Shown here: piece after piece, positions 45,072 to 53,820 of the stretch
Layout of the letters: each line of letters opens with the position of its first letter
How positions within the stretch are numbered: position 1 is the first letter of the stretch
Assembly: GCF_900112575.1 (NCBI RefSeq)
Contig: NZ_FOMH01000018.1
Coordinates: forward strand, 46,157 to 110,156
Direction: 5' to 3'
Source: Flavobacterium phragmitis
GTDB taxonomy: Bacteria > Bacteroidota > Bacteroidia > Flavobacteriales > Flavobacteriaceae
Length of the DNA: 64,000 nucleotides
Made by a program: the position numbers and the translations under genes
Notes under the pieces: generated by a model
What the model saw: only the letters and a program-made list of their open reading frames with translations
What the model was told of the DNA's origin: nothing
Database searches by the model: none

Positions 45072-45368
45072 TTAATTTAAGCTCACCAATTTATCAACGC
45101 TCCAGGCTTCTGGTTTTGCATTGAATAGTTTTTTTGTAAAATCCCAAACTGTATTAAAAAGCTCAGAATTCCTATAATTTTCTAAATCTTCTTCGGTTTC
45201 CCAATAACTGTAAGTGAAAAAGATGCATTTATCATTTTTATCCTGATACAATTCTAAAAAACGATTTCCTTCTGCATTTCGTATTTTATTTTTCACCGAT
45301 TCAAAATTCTCGAGAAAATCAGGAATTTTTTCTTCGTGAAAACTCATTTTTACTATTCGGACAAACAT
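45072..45368 (-). CDS. ABM-type monooxygenase-like small protein
   Basis: The 98 residues have the dimeric ferredoxin-like fold of the antibiotic-biosynthesis-monooxygenase group: MFVRIVKMSFHEEKIPDFLENF, EGNRFLELYQDKND and FFTYSYWETEEDLENYRNSE. Members include small monooxygenases and domains of unknown substrate. No pathway genes are nearby. Confidence 0.8.
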   Translation of the reverse strand: MFVRIVKMSFHEEKIPDFLENFESVKNKIRNAEGNRFLELYQDKNDKCIFFTYSYWETEEDLENYRNSELFNTVWDFTKKLFNAKPEAWSVDKLVSLN

Positions 45369-45528
45369 CTTATTATTTTAGATTTTAGACTGCTGATTTT
45401 AGATTTTTTTGAATTACCTAAAGTTTTACAGGTGCGCAAAAATACCAAATTTGATTGTTGTTTTAAATAAAAAATGAAATATTATAAAAGTATGTTTTCT
45501 ATAACTTTGATGCCAAAGATATTTAAAT

Positions 45529-45602
45529 ATAGCCCGTGGTTTCAACCACGTGGACGCATGCAATATTACGATACGTTTCCCGTGGTTGAAAACACGGGCT
45601 AT
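45529..45602. repeat. REP/BIME-like pair of palindromes
   Basis: ATAGCCCGTGGTTTCAACCACG at 45529-45550 is repeated in reverse (CGTGGTTGAAAACACGGGCTAT) to 45602, with 2-3 mismatches over about 24 bp. Each arm is itself an imperfect hairpin. This is the layout of REP-type dispersed repeats, and no transposase gene is nearby. The gap 45369-45674 holds nothing else recognisable. Confidence 0.7.
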
Positions 45603-45674
45603 GCTCATATGTATTCAATAATCTGCTCAATCAGCAAAATCTGCAAGCTAAAAATCTAAAATCTAAGAATTAGT

Positions 45675-46502
45675 TTAGGAGAATTTAATCGTAATCACAT
45701 CACGATAATTCAGTCCAAGCAAACTATTCGCAGAACCTACTTTAGAAGGATTACTTCTGAAAATAGCAATTTCCAAGAATCCGGCTTCATTAAAAATGGC
45801 TAGTTTTTCTCCTTCATAGGTTTTAATCGGATATTTGTCAGAAGTGGCAATAGCCGAATAATTTGGAAGAATTGTTTTGATGCTCTTTGGTTTCATCACA
45901 ATTTCATACGGACGCCCGCGCGAAATTTCTAAGAATTGTTTTTTAGAAATATTGGTTACAACGTTTCCAAAATGATCAATATAAATGATGTTTCCTTTTA
46001 TAGAATTTCCATCATCAGCAACAAGAGCCTGCAATTCGGTAGCTTCTTTTATAGACGAAATTTCTTTTCCAATAACATTCAATAAACCGCCTCTAGATAA
46101 GTGAGAAGCAACCTGAATAAAGATATCTAGATCTGTCGCTTCAATGGGGAAACGATCGTGAATATTGATTGCCACAATTTTCTGCGGAACAATTTTCTGT
46201 GTAAGCATGCTCAAGATTCCATTATCGGCACAAATAAAGTAATGATCGTTCCATTGCATGGCGATATGCTGGTTCTCTTTATTGCGTTCAATATCGACAC
46301 CAATGAGGTGCACAGTTCCTTTTGGGAAACTCATATAAGCTGCACCAATAATATAACTCGCTTCGGCAGTATTAAAGGGATCAATGTCATGAGAAATGTC
46401 AATGATTTGAACCTCTGGATTTTCAGAAAGTATTTTACCCTTCAGCGAGCCCACAAAGTGATCTTTTAAGCCGTAGTCTGTAGTAAGGGTAATTATTGAC
46501 AT
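45675..46502 (-). CDS. SAM hydroxide adenosyltransferase-family protein (DUF62)
   Basis: The 275 residues show the family pattern: MSIITLTTDYGLKDHFVGSLKG, IDISHDIDPFNTAEASYIIG, DNGILSML and IIYIDHFGNVVTNI. Members hydrolyse S-adenosylmethionine to adenosine and methionine; the same fold includes SAM-dependent chlorinases and fluorinases. Nothing here suggests halogenation, so ordinary SAM turnover is the likely role. Confidence 0.9.
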   Translation of the reverse strand: MSIITLTTDYGLKDHFVGSLKGKILSENPEVQIIDISHDIDPFNTAEASYIIGAAYMSFPKGTVHLIGVDIERNKENQHIAMQWNDHYFICADNGILSMLTQKIVPQKIVAINIHDRFPIEATDLDIFIQVASHLSRGGLLNVIGKEISSIKEATELQALVADDGNSIKGNIIYIDHFGNVVTNISKKQFLEISRGRPYEIVMKPKSIKTILPNYSAIATSDKYPIKTYEGEKLAIFNEAGFLEIAIFRSNPSKVGSANSLLGLNYRDVITIKFS

Positions 46503-46546
46503 ATTTTTGTTTATAACTATTGATAGTATTTAAATCTAATTTTCAT

Positions 46547-46554
46547 TAAATTTG
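46547..46554 (+). promoter_or_regulatory. Predicted -7 box of phoH
   Basis: TAAATTTG, a full TAnnTTTG match, predicts a start near 46559 and a leader of about 210 nt before the chosen phoH start. The leader contains a simple-repeat stretch (CAGTCTCAGTTTTC-type). Confidence 0.45.
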
Positions 46555-46769
46555 AGAAATGCAAAGCTAATAATAGTAAATACAAATTGAAAGAAAGTAA
46601 AGACAATTTGTGTTTTAAAAAATTAACTTGCTGTTACAGAAGTCTCAGTTCTTAGTTTCAGTCTCAGTTTTCTTAAAAATTGAAAACTGCCACCGAAAAC
46701 TGTGACCAAAAAAAGACCCGACAACCACTAAATATTAAAAGGAATTATTTTAATTTAAAACAACTTCAT

Positions 46770-47720
46770 TTGAACGAAAGAATAATCGAGCTAGTAGATA
46801 TTGCACCAAAAGAATTTTGGGGCGCGCAGGACAGCCATTTAGAAATTATTAAAAAGTATTACCCAAAGCTTAAAATCGTAGCGCGAGGGACAACTTTAAA
46901 AGCATTTGGCGAAAAAGAAGTTTTAGACGAATTCGAAAAAAGATTTCAAAGATTAATGCTTCACTTTACACGTTACAACAATATTGACGATAACGTAATT
47001 GAGCGCGTAATAATGAGTGATGGTCAGGATGAAAAGAGAGCTTACGATCATGATAAAATCTTAGTTCACGGTGTTGGCGGTAAAATTGTAAAAGCAATGA
47101 CACCAAATCAGCAATTGCTGGTTGATACCGTAAAAAAGAACGATATGGTTTTTGCAGTTGGTCCAGCTGGAACTGGTAAAACGTATACAGGAGTCGCTAT
47201 GGCGGTAAAAATGCTGAAGGACAAAGAAGTAAAAAGAATTATTTTGACGCGTCCAGCAGTTGAAGCAGGAGAGAACTTAGGATTCTTGCCAGGCGACATG
47301 AAAGAAAAACTGGATCCTTATATGCAACCGCTTTATGATGCCTTGCGAGATATGATTCCAAACGAAAAATTGGAAGATTATATTCTGAAAGGAATTATCC
47401 AGATTGCACCTCTAGCTTTCATGCGCGGACGAACTCTTGACAATGCTTTTGTAATTCTTGACGAGGCTCAGAATACCACACATTCACAAATGAAAATGTT
47501 TTTGACCCGTATGGGAAAAAATGCCAAATTCATGATTACTGGTGATCCAGGTCAAGTCGATTTGCCGAGAAGAACAATTTCTGGTCTTAAAGAAGCGCTT
47601 TTGGTTCTAAAAGACATTGAAGGAATCGGAATTATTTATCTAGATGATAAAGATATCGTTCGCCACAGATTGGTTAAAAAGGTAATTGATGCCTACAAGC
47701 AAATAGAAAACCACGATTAA
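46770..47720 (+). CDS. phoH: PhoH-family ATPase
   Basis: The 316 residues are read from a TTG start (LNERIIELVDIAPKEFWGA), where family homology begins. No ATG occurs in frame until much later, and a TTG at 46680 would add 30 residues of simple-repeat translation. Visible motifs are Walker A (VGPAGTGKTYTG), ILTRPAVEAGE and Walker B (FVILDEAQNT), with GDPGQVDLPR. PhoH-like proteins are P-loop NTPases linked to RNA metabolism and stress. A terminator follows. Confidence 0.92.
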   Translation: MNERIIELVDIAPKEFWGAQDSHLEIIKKYYPKLKIVARGTTLKAFGEKEVLDEFEKRFQRLMLHFTRYNNIDDNVIERVIMSDGQDEKRAYDHDKILVHGVGGKIVKAMTPNQQLLVDTVKKNDMVFAVGPAGTGKTYTGVAMAVKMLKDKEVKRIILTRPAVEAGENLGFLPGDMKEKLDPYMQPLYDALRDMIPNEKLEDYILKGIIQIAPLAFMRGRTLDNAFVILDEAQNTTHSQMKMFLTRMGKNAKFMITGDPGQVDLPRRTISGLKEALLVLKDIEGIGIIYLDDKDIVRHRLVKKVIDAYKQIENHD

Positions 47721-47775
47721 GTTTAATTTAGTCAAATGTTAAATGTAAAACGTGAATTGTGTTTTAACATTTATT

Positions 47776-47824
47776 AATATTCGTTTTGTACACTTTGAAA
47801 AAGGTGCAAAACGAATATTTTTTT
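47776..47824 (+). terminator. Terminator of phoH
   Basis: The arms AATATTCGTTTTG and CAAAACGAATATT form a hairpin ending in a T run, about 55 bp past the phoH stop. Confidence 0.8.
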
Positions 47825-47843
47825 AACTTACAACCAAATCAAG

Positions 47844-48287
47844 TTAGAGATTATTGTCTATATTTTTAGCCCATTGAATAATTTCTTGCTGTTGTTCTGC
47901 AGTTAGTTCCGCATTTCTATGAATTAGCGTATATGAACTGAGGGGCATATCTTTTTTATCAATTTCTTTAATTATTTCTGATATTTTCTTCTTTTTCTTT
48001 TCTAAAGTATAGGAATTAAATTCATCAAAGTTTAACTCTCTTTTCCCTTCGTTAATATGATTGCTTAACCACCATCCTACAGGCTGAATATTGCTGTACC
48101 AAGGATACTTAGTGTTATTGGAATGACAGTCATAACAACTGGTTCTTAGAAGTAAATTTACATTTGATGGAATGGCATATTGCTTTTCGATAGAATTGTA
48201 GCTGGATTCTTTTGAGATATTTTTTTCAGGTTGAAAAAATTGAATAGCTATTAAAATTACAGCTATTGAAATAAGAAACTTTTTCAT
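47844..48287 (-). CDS. Haem-binding-domain protein
   Basis: The 147 residues start with a signal peptide or anchor (MKKFLISIAVILIAIQFF) and carry a single c-type haem motif CYDCH (Cys51, Cys54, His55) in LLLRTSCYDCHSNNTKYPWYS, followed by PVGWWLSNHINEGKRELNF. This is the pattern of the Haem_bd family of periplasmic proteins of unknown role. It faces phoH tail to tail. Confidence 0.88.
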   Translation of the reverse strand: MKKFLISIAVILIAIQFFQPEKNISKESSYNSIEKQYAIPSNVNLLLRTSCYDCHSNNTKYPWYSNIQPVGWWLSNHINEGKRELNFDEFNSYTLEKKKKKISEIIKEIDKKDMPLSSYTLIHRNAELTAEQQQEIIQWAKNIDNNL

Positions 48288-48660
48288 GCTTTGTTTTTTT
48301 AGTTAATATTTAGAAATTTGATCAGAAGTTTACAATCATTTGATAAAACTCTTCTAGTCCATTTAAAATGACATATAATTTTGGACTAATGCTAATGATA
48401 TTTACAAGAATAGATTAAACTTGGAAATGACGGGAAACCGTCAGTATTAGGATGGAAATTTAATCTTACAAAATTAATATTTTATAGAAAACGAAACATA
48501 GTTATCTGTAAGAAATAGAACAGTTTGTATTTAGTGTATTTAAAAATAATGATTAAGTATCATGAACTCTATAAAGTAGTATATTGACACTTATAATGGA
48601 AGACTTTTTTATGTAGTTGTAAAACCTTAATTTTGTATTTCATCGAATTTTACAATTAAT
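48288..48660. other. Non-coding gap with a nested hairpin and the HAD gene promoter
   Basis: No gene is seen. The segment 48412-48466 folds as AGATTAAA / TTTAATCT around an inner TGACGG-GAAA-CCGTCA stem-loop, giving a GNRA-type tetraloop on the plus strand. A -7 box TAATTTTG at 48628-48635 predicts a start 20 nt before the HAD gene, downstream of this structure. Confidence 0.4.
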
Positions 48661-49491
48661 ATGACAAAACTTAAAAATATAAAAGTGGTAGTAAGTGACC
48701 TTGACGGAACTTTACTTAACCCACAGCACACTATTTCAGATTACACTAAATCAATCTTTCAGGAACTTTATAATCAAGGGTATTTGATTGTTGTAGCTAC
48801 AGGACGTCATCATCTTGATGCGATGGCTATTATTGAAACACTTAAAATTCCGGTTTATTTAGTGAGTTCAAACGGAGGAAGAATTCATTCTCCAAATCAA
48901 GAAGAACTTTTTGCTTTTAATTTAGACAGCGATGTGGTTAAAGCGGCTTTAAACATAGAAATAGATCCAGATGTTACGGTAGTATTATTCAAGGAAAATG
49001 TTTGGCAAACGAATAAATGGAACGAAAGATTAAATTCTTTTCAAGCGGAATTAAAATACCGTCCAGAATTAGTAGATTACAAAACCATAGAAGACTTTAA
49101 AGCAATAAAAATCTTCTTTTCGTGCGATAATCATGAAAAATTAGTTAAAGTAAGAGACGCCGTTTTAGCCAATTCTTCAGAGCATTTACATCACGCTTTC
49201 AGTTTGCCGACTTGTTTAGAGTTTATGGATAAGTCTGTAGATAAAGCTGCCGCGATTTCAAAGGTTTTAGAAAAAGAAGGATTTGTTATGGAACAAGCGG
49301 TTTCTTTTGGTGACGGTTTCAACGATTTACAAATGCTGTCTGCAACAGGAAAAGGATTGATCATGGGTAACGCTCCTTCCATTTTAAAAGATGCCTTGCC
49401 GGATTTAGAAGTAATTAAAACAAATGCAGAGGATGGAGTAGCCAAATATATTGCTTCAAGAATTTTAGATAAAGAATTAGCTTCAAGTTAA
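48661..49491 (+). CDS. HAD-family Cof-type sugar/nucleotide phosphatase
   Basis: The 276 residues show HAD motif I VVSDLDGTLLN (Asp13, Asp15), motif II region LVSSNGGRI, a type IIB cap domain and motif IV VSFGDGFNDLQML. Cof-type HAD enzymes dephosphorylate sugar phosphates or cofactors; the substrate cannot be named. It is monocistronic, with its own promoter and terminator. Confidence 0.93.
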   Translation: MTKLKNIKVVVSDLDGTLLNPQHTISDYTKSIFQELYNQGYLIVVATGRHHLDAMAIIETLKIPVYLVSSNGGRIHSPNQEELFAFNLDSDVVKAALNIEIDPDVTVVLFKENVWQTNKWNERLNSFQAELKYRPELVDYKTIEDFKAIKIFFSCDNHEKLVKVRDAVLANSSEHLHHAFSLPTCLEFMDKSVDKAAAISKVLEKEGFVMEQAVSFGDGFNDLQMLSATGKGLIMGNAPSILKDALPDLEVIKTNAEDGVAKYIASRILDKELASS

Positions 49492-49512
49492 TTTAGAGTC
49501 CTATTTTAACCA

Positions 49513-49544
49513 AAATCCCTAAATTTTTATTTGGGGATTTTTTT
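49513..49544 (+). terminator. Terminator of the HAD phosphatase gene
   Basis: The hairpin AAATCCC-TAAAT / ATTTGGGGATTT is followed by T residues, 22 bp past the stop. Confidence 0.75.
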
Positions 49545-49590
49545 ATTTCTGAATCTTAAAATTTCATGGTGTAACTCTCTGAAATAATTT

Positions 49591-49598
49591 TAAATTTG
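49591..49598 (+). promoter_or_regulatory. Predicted -7 box of purC
   Basis: TAAATTTG, a full match, predicts a start near 49603, about 22 nt before the purC ATG. Confidence 0.5.
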
Positions 49599-49624
49599 CA
49601 TTCATAAAAAAACAACACAACAAA

Positions 49625-50578
49625 ATGAGCAATACAATCACAACTACAAATTTTAATTTCCCGAATCAGAAATCAGTTTACCGCGGAAAAGTTAGAGAAG
49701 TTTATAATATCAACGACGAACTTTTGGTAATGGTAGCAACCGACAGACTTTCGGCTTTTGATGTAGTTTTGCCAAAAGGAATTCCATACAAAGGACAAAT
49801 CTTAAACCAGATTGCTACTAAATTTATGGAATTGACACAGGATATTGTTCCAAATTGGCTGATTGCTACTCCAGATCCAAATGTTGCTGTTGGGCATTTG
49901 TGTGAGCCTTTTAAAGTTGAAATGGTAATTCGTGGTTATTTGTCAGGACATGCTGCTCGTGAATATGCTGCAGGAAGAAAACAAATCTGCGGTGTAACTA
50001 TGGCTGAAGGGTTAAAAGAAAATGATAAATTCCCAGAACCAATTATTACGCCAACTACAAAAGCGGATAACGGTTCTCATGATGAAGATATTTCCCGTGA
50101 AGCTATTTTAGCTAAAGGAATTGTTTCAGAAGAAGATTATTTAGTTTTAGAAAAGTATACTCGTGCTTTATTTGAAAGAGGAACAGAAATCGCCGCCAAA
50201 AGAGGCTTAATTTTAGTAGATACGAAATATGAATTCGGAAAAACTAAAGACGGAGTTATTGTTTTAATTGATGAAATTCATACTCCAGATTCTTCTCGTT
50301 ATTTTTATGCTGAAGGATATGCAGAAAGACAGGAAAATGGTGAAGAGCAAAAGCAATTATCAAAAGAATTTGTTCGCCGCTGGTTGATCGAAAATGGTTT
50401 TCAAGGCCAAGAAGGACAACAGATTCCTAATATGACAGATGAATATATTGAGTCAGTTTCTGAAAGATATATCGAATTGTACGAGAATATTTTAGGAGAA
50501 AAATTTGTGAAAGCCGATATTGACAATATTGATCAACGTATTGAAAAAAACGTATTAGATTACTTATCTTCTAAATAG
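49625..50578 (+). CDS. purC: SAICAR synthase
   Basis: The 317 residues start YRGKVREVYNINDELLVMVATDRLSAFDVVLP and include MVIRGYLSGHAAREYAAGR, TPTTKADNGSHDEDIS and LILVDTKYEFGK, all PurC signatures. The enzyme joins aspartate to the carboxylated imidazole intermediate of purine synthesis using ATP. The length suits the longer PurC type of Bacteroidota. The GH26 gene follows after 32 bp, probably coincidentally. Confidence 0.97.
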   Translation: MSNTITTTNFNFPNQKSVYRGKVREVYNINDELLVMVATDRLSAFDVVLPKGIPYKGQILNQIATKFMELTQDIVPNWLIATPDPNVAVGHLCEPFKVEMVIRGYLSGHAAREYAAGRKQICGVTMAEGLKENDKFPEPIITPTTKADNGSHDEDISREAILAKGIVSEEDYLVLEKYTRALFERGTEIAAKRGLILVDTKYEFGKTKDGVIVLIDEIHTPDSSRYFYAEGYAERQENGEEQKQLSKEFVRRWLIENGFQGQEGQQIPNMTDEYIESVSERYIELYENILGEKFVKADIDNIDQRIEKNVLDYLSSK

Positions 50579-50610
50579 TAATTTTCGGGTTTAAAACTAA
50601 CTGTTAAACC

Positions 50611-51747
50611 ATGAAAATAATAACAAATAAAAATGTCCTGCTAATTGTATGTCTTACAGCAGGGCATTTTCTTTTTGCACAAATTGATAAAAAGGCAACA
50701 AAAGAAACCCAGAATCTTTACCGAAATTTAAAAACAATTTCAAAAACTCATATTCTCTTTGGACATCAGCATGCATTGGAATACGGGCATGGATGGAGTA
50801 ATGAACCTAATCGTTCGGATGTAAAATCGGTTACCGGCTCTCATCCAGCTGTTGTGGGAATAGATTTTAGTGATTTTTCTGGCCGTTCCGATGAACAAAT
50901 TCGACAAGCAAAAGAAACTTTAAGAAAAAATGTAATTGAAACTTACGAAAGAGGAGGAGTGACTACTGTATCTTGGCATTTTAATAATCCTGCGTCAGAA
51001 GGTGGTTTTTATTGGAAAGATGGAATTTCGAAAGCTTCAATGGCACTTATTAAACCAGGTGGTTCTCATCATGACCAGTATAAAGAAATTTTAAAATCAA
51101 TTGCTGATTTCGCACATTCTGTTAAAGCAAAAAACGGAACACTCGCCCCAATGATTTTCAGACCTTATCACGAATTTGATGGTGACTGGTTTTGGTGGGG
51201 AAAATCACATACCTCTCGTGAAGATTTTATTGCTGTATGGCAGTTTACGGTTTCTTATTTAAAAGACACTTTGGGCGTACATAATTTTATTTATGCTTTT
51301 TCTCCTGATAATCAATTCAATTCGGAGTCTGAATATTTAGAACGTTATCCAGGAGATAATTATGTAGATATGCTGGGAATGGATGATTATGGAGATTTTG
51401 GTCGTGACGGGAAATATGATTTAGCAACAGGATTAGAAAAACTTATAATATTTTCTGACTTGGCTATTAAGAAGAAAAAATTAGCAGCATTTACTGAAAC
51501 GGGTTTAGAATCTATTCCAAATGAAAAATGGTGGACAGAGGTTCTGTTAAAAACATTAAAATCCCAAAATCTGCAGTTAGCCTATGTTTTAGTTTGGAGA
51601 AATGATAGTACGAGTCCAACACATTATTACGCTCCTTTTCCAGGACAACTTAGTGAAAAAGATTTTGTAAGGTTTTATGAGGATCCTTTTACATTGTTTG
51701 AAAAAGATCTAAAAAACATTTATGATAGGGAGTTCAAATTAGAATAA
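50611..51747 (+). CDS. Secreted GH26 beta-mannanase
   Basis: The 378 residues have a signal peptide (MKIITNKNVLLIVCLTAGHFLFAQ) and a GH26 catalytic barrel. The general acid/base is Glu188 in MIFRPYHEFDGDWFWWG and the nucleophile Glu296 in AAFTETGLES. GH26 enzymes cleave beta-1,4-mannan. No SusC/SusD pair or other glycanase is near, so it is not part of a visible polysaccharide locus. Confidence 0.93.
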   Translation: MKIITNKNVLLIVCLTAGHFLFAQIDKKATKETQNLYRNLKTISKTHILFGHQHALEYGHGWSNEPNRSDVKSVTGSHPAVVGIDFSDFSGRSDEQIRQAKETLRKNVIETYERGGVTTVSWHFNNPASEGGFYWKDGISKASMALIKPGGSHHDQYKEILKSIADFAHSVKAKNGTLAPMIFRPYHEFDGDWFWWGKSHTSREDFIAVWQFTVSYLKDTLGVHNFIYAFSPDNQFNSESEYLERYPGDNYVDMLGMDDYGDFGRDGKYDLATGLEKLIIFSDLAIKKKKLAAFTETGLESIPNEKWWTEVLLKTLKSQNLQLAYVLVWRNDSTSPTHYYAPFPGQLSEKDFVRFYEDPFTLFEKDLKNIYDREFKLE

Positions 51748-51764
51748 TGCAATTTTCTTTATAC

Positions 51765-51802
51765 AAAAAAGCGTAGTTCAATTATTTTGACTGCGTTTTT
51801 TT
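51765..51802 (+). terminator. Terminator of the GH26 gene
   Basis: The hairpin AAAAAAGCGTAGTT / GACTGCGTTTTTTT (two G-U pairs) ends in T residues, about 18 bp past the stop. Confidence 0.7.
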
Positions 51803-51925
51803 GTTGATTTCTAATATTTTCAAAAATTATACTTTTTTTTTCTGTTTTGATGCAACGTTTTGCCTATTACATCGTCTAATAATAAATCATCACAATCATC
51901 AATCAACTTTAAAAAACAATCAATC

Positions 51926-52306
51926 ATGAAAAAAACTGTAATCATTTTAGGAACGGCTTTGGCTGTATTTACAAATTCTGCAACGGCTTCTAATCAAAAG
52001 CCAGCAATTAAAAATCAAATTGAAATTTCAGGTTATTCATCATCGCATTTGCACATAGCGGTATGTAAAGGTGACCTTGAAAGTGTAAAAAAAATTATCG
52101 AGTACGGCGCAGATGTCAATAAAATTATAAGAAATATGACACCTTTAATGCTGGCCGCTCGATACAATCATGTAGAAATCATAAAAGTTTTATTGGAAAA
52201 TGGTGCGAAACACTATATAGAAAATGATCATGGTTTGAAAGCTTTGGATTATGCAAAATATGCAAAATCAGAGGAAGCAGTAACTATCTTAAAAGATTTA
52301 AAGTAA
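51926..52306 (+). CDS. Secreted ankyrin-repeat protein, paralogue 1
   Basis: The 126 residues are read from the ATG at 51926, which gives a signal peptide (MKKTVIILGTALAVFTNSATAS). About three ankyrin repeats follow (SHLHIAVCKGDLESVKKIIEYGADVNK; TPLMLAARYNHVEIIKVLLENGA). It is paralogous to the gene at 53279. Ankyrin proteins bind other proteins; no partner is evident except possibly the SRPBCC gene between the two copies. Confidence 0.85.
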   Translation: MKKTVIILGTALAVFTNSATASNQKPAIKNQIEISGYSSSHLHIAVCKGDLESVKKIIEYGADVNKIIRNMTPLMLAARYNHVEIIKVLLENGAKHYIENDHGLKALDYAKYAKSEEAVTILKDLK

Positions 52307-52323
52307 AAATAGGTTTTGTATTT

Positions 52324-52364
52324 AAAAAAGAAAAGCATCATTTTATTCGAATGATGCTTTTTCT
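52324..52364. terminator. Bidirectional terminator between ankyrin gene 1 and SRPBCC gene
   Basis: The hairpin with arms AAAAGCATCATT and AATGATGCTTTT is bordered by A and T runs, so it works on both strands. A closely similar palindrome (AAAGCATCATT / AATGATGCTTT) recurs at 53745-53773. Confidence 0.85.
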
Positions 52365-52383
52365 TTTTTTATGATTCTAAAAT

Positions 52384-52920
52384 TTATTCCATTTTATCTT
52401 TTAAATTATCAAGACCCTTTTGTAGATCGTTTCCAATCATTTGATCCATCTTTAACATTGGAAGCATAATATTTGTTGGATATGGAATGACGCCACTGAT
52501 TCCCCATTTAACTTTCGTCTGATTGCCAGAAACAGGTTCGGTTGATATAAATCCTACAGCAGTGTCTTCCATGGGCTTTTTGAAGCGAAGAGCAAAATCA
52601 ATACGTCTGTTCTCTGTTATTTTTGTGATTTCCTGTTCACCAACTCCAACTTCTTTTATATTACTTTCCCAAGAAGAAATGGAACCGACAGCACCATCAA
52701 CACCTTTATAACTGACTTTCATTTTGGGATCCATATTTGCCCAAACACTAAATTCATTCTGATTTTTTAGTGATTTCACATAAGCAAAAACACTGTCAAC
52801 AGATTTGTTAATTGTAATTTCTCGTTCAACTGCGTATTCTTTAGGCATAAAATAGGCTGCAATCAGTACAATCGAAATAATTAGAATTAAAATGATTAGA
52901 ATTCTTTTGATAATAAGCAT
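52384..52920 (-). CDS. SRPBCC (polyketide cyclase-like) protein with N-terminal anchor
   Basis: The 178 residues have an N-terminal membrane helix (RILIILILIISIVLIAAYFM) and a START/SRPBCC domain (VEREITINKSVDSVFAYVKSLKNQNEFSVWANMDPKM; KVKWGISGVIPYP). It may bind a small hydrophobic ligand; the function is not known. It lies between two ankyrin paralogues on the other strand. Confidence 0.85.
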   Translation of the reverse strand: MLIIKRILIILILIISIVLIAAYFMPKEYAVEREITINKSVDSVFAYVKSLKNQNEFSVWANMDPKMKVSYKGVDGAVGSISSWESNIKEVGVGEQEITKITENRRIDFALRFKKPMEDTAVGFISTEPVSGNQTKVKWGISGVIPYPTNIMLPMLKMDQMIGNDLQKGLDNLKDKME

Positions 52921-53278
52921 AGTTACTGGTTTTTTAAGTTTTGTTTTTTGATTTCAAGCTAAGTTTAAAAGCTTAAATAGTTTTATTCTTACAGTAAAGT
53001 TAAAGAATTCTGAATTGCTTTTAACACAGCTACTTAAAACGATGTAAAATAAATTTTATTCTTTTTTCTCATTTATTGTAACATTTTGGTTTTTTCGGCG
53101 TCTATTATATCGAAACCATGGAATTGTTAACATTCAGGTTTGTTAATTATGTATTCTTTAAGTAATAGTTAAGAATTAGTTAAAACATGGTACTTTGTTA
53201 TGCATAATACAATTTTAAAAGTTACCTTTACATAGAAATTAAAAATCATCATTTATCAATCAATTAACAACAATCATC
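52921..53278. other. Intergenic region upstream of ankyrin gene 2
   Basis: The 358-bp gap holds no gene or strong hairpin. A -7-like box TACCTTTA (one mismatch) at 53223-53230 predicts a leader of about 44 nt for the ankyrin gene. The AT-rich remainder shows no repeat I recognise. Confidence 0.35.
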
Positions 53279-53662
53279 ATGAAAAAATCAGTAATTTATT
53301 TAGGAGTAGCCTTATTGGCATTTGCAAATGTTTCAGTTGCATCAAACGGAAATGCAGAAACGAGAAACAATGTTGAAGTTGCAGCTTTTGGTAAAACACC
53401 ATTAACTGTAGCAGTTGGAAAAGGAGACATTGAAATCGTTAGAAAATTTATCGAATACGGTGCAGACGTAAATCAAAAATCAGAAGATGATATGACACCA
53501 TTAATGATTGCGGCTCGTTATAACAGAGTAGAAATCATGAAATTATTAATCGCAAACGGTGCTCGTACTTATGAGAAAAATGAAAAAGGATATACAGCAT
53601 TGAAATATGCGCAGTTATCAAACGCAACAGAAGCAATTGCAATCCTGAAAGATGCAAAATAA
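53279..53662 (+). CDS. Secreted ankyrin-repeat protein, paralogue 2
   Basis: The 127 residues have a signal peptide (MKKSVIYLGVALLAFANVSVAS) and ankyrin repeats (TPLTVAVGKGDIEIVRKFIEYGADVNQ; TPLMIAARYNRVEIMKLLIANGA). It is clearly related to the protein at 51926 over its whole length, including the conserved SVI/TVI start and ATxAIAILKDAK-like end. The two copies point to an old local duplication. Confidence 0.87.
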   Translation: MKKSVIYLGVALLAFANVSVASNGNAETRNNVEVAAFGKTPLTVAVGKGDIEIVRKFIEYGADVNQKSEDDMTPLMIAARYNRVEIMKLLIANGARTYEKNEKGYTALKYAQLSNATEAIAILKDAK

Positions 53663-53695
53663 GCTGTAAAGTTTAAAAAAGTTTTGAGTTAGTAT

Positions 53696-53729
53696 AAAAA
53701 GACCTTTCTGAGCAAAAGGTCTTTTTTTT
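53696..53729 (+). terminator. Terminator of ankyrin gene 2
   Basis: The hairpin AAAAAGACCTTT / AAAGGTCTTTTT ends in a run of T, about 34 bp past the stop. Confidence 0.8.
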
Positions 53730-53744
53730 GTTGATATAAAACAG

Positions 53745-53773
53745 AAAAGCATCATTACAAGGAATGATGCTTT
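53745..53773 (-). terminator. Likely terminator of metal efflux operon 2
   Basis: The palindrome AAAGCATCATT / AATGATGCTTT on the minus strand is followed by T-rich sequence, about 48 bp past the CzcA-type stop at 53821. Confidence 0.65.
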
Positions 53774-53820
53774 CCGCTTTAAATCCAACAATTGATTTAA
53801 AAAACTAAAAAAATAAATCT

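Noticed and set aside
44930..45124. Plus-strand frame next to gldF
   Set aside because: It translates the MITE-like repeat and has no homology-like features.
45675..46502. Possible SAM-dependent chlorinase or fluorinase
   Set aside because: The general family motifs are present but no halogenation pathway genes are near; SAM hydrolase activity is the common role.
50611..51747. Polysaccharide utilisation locus around the mannanase
   Set aside because: No SusC/SusD pair, other glycanase or hybrid sensor lies nearby; the neighbours are purC and ankyrin genes.
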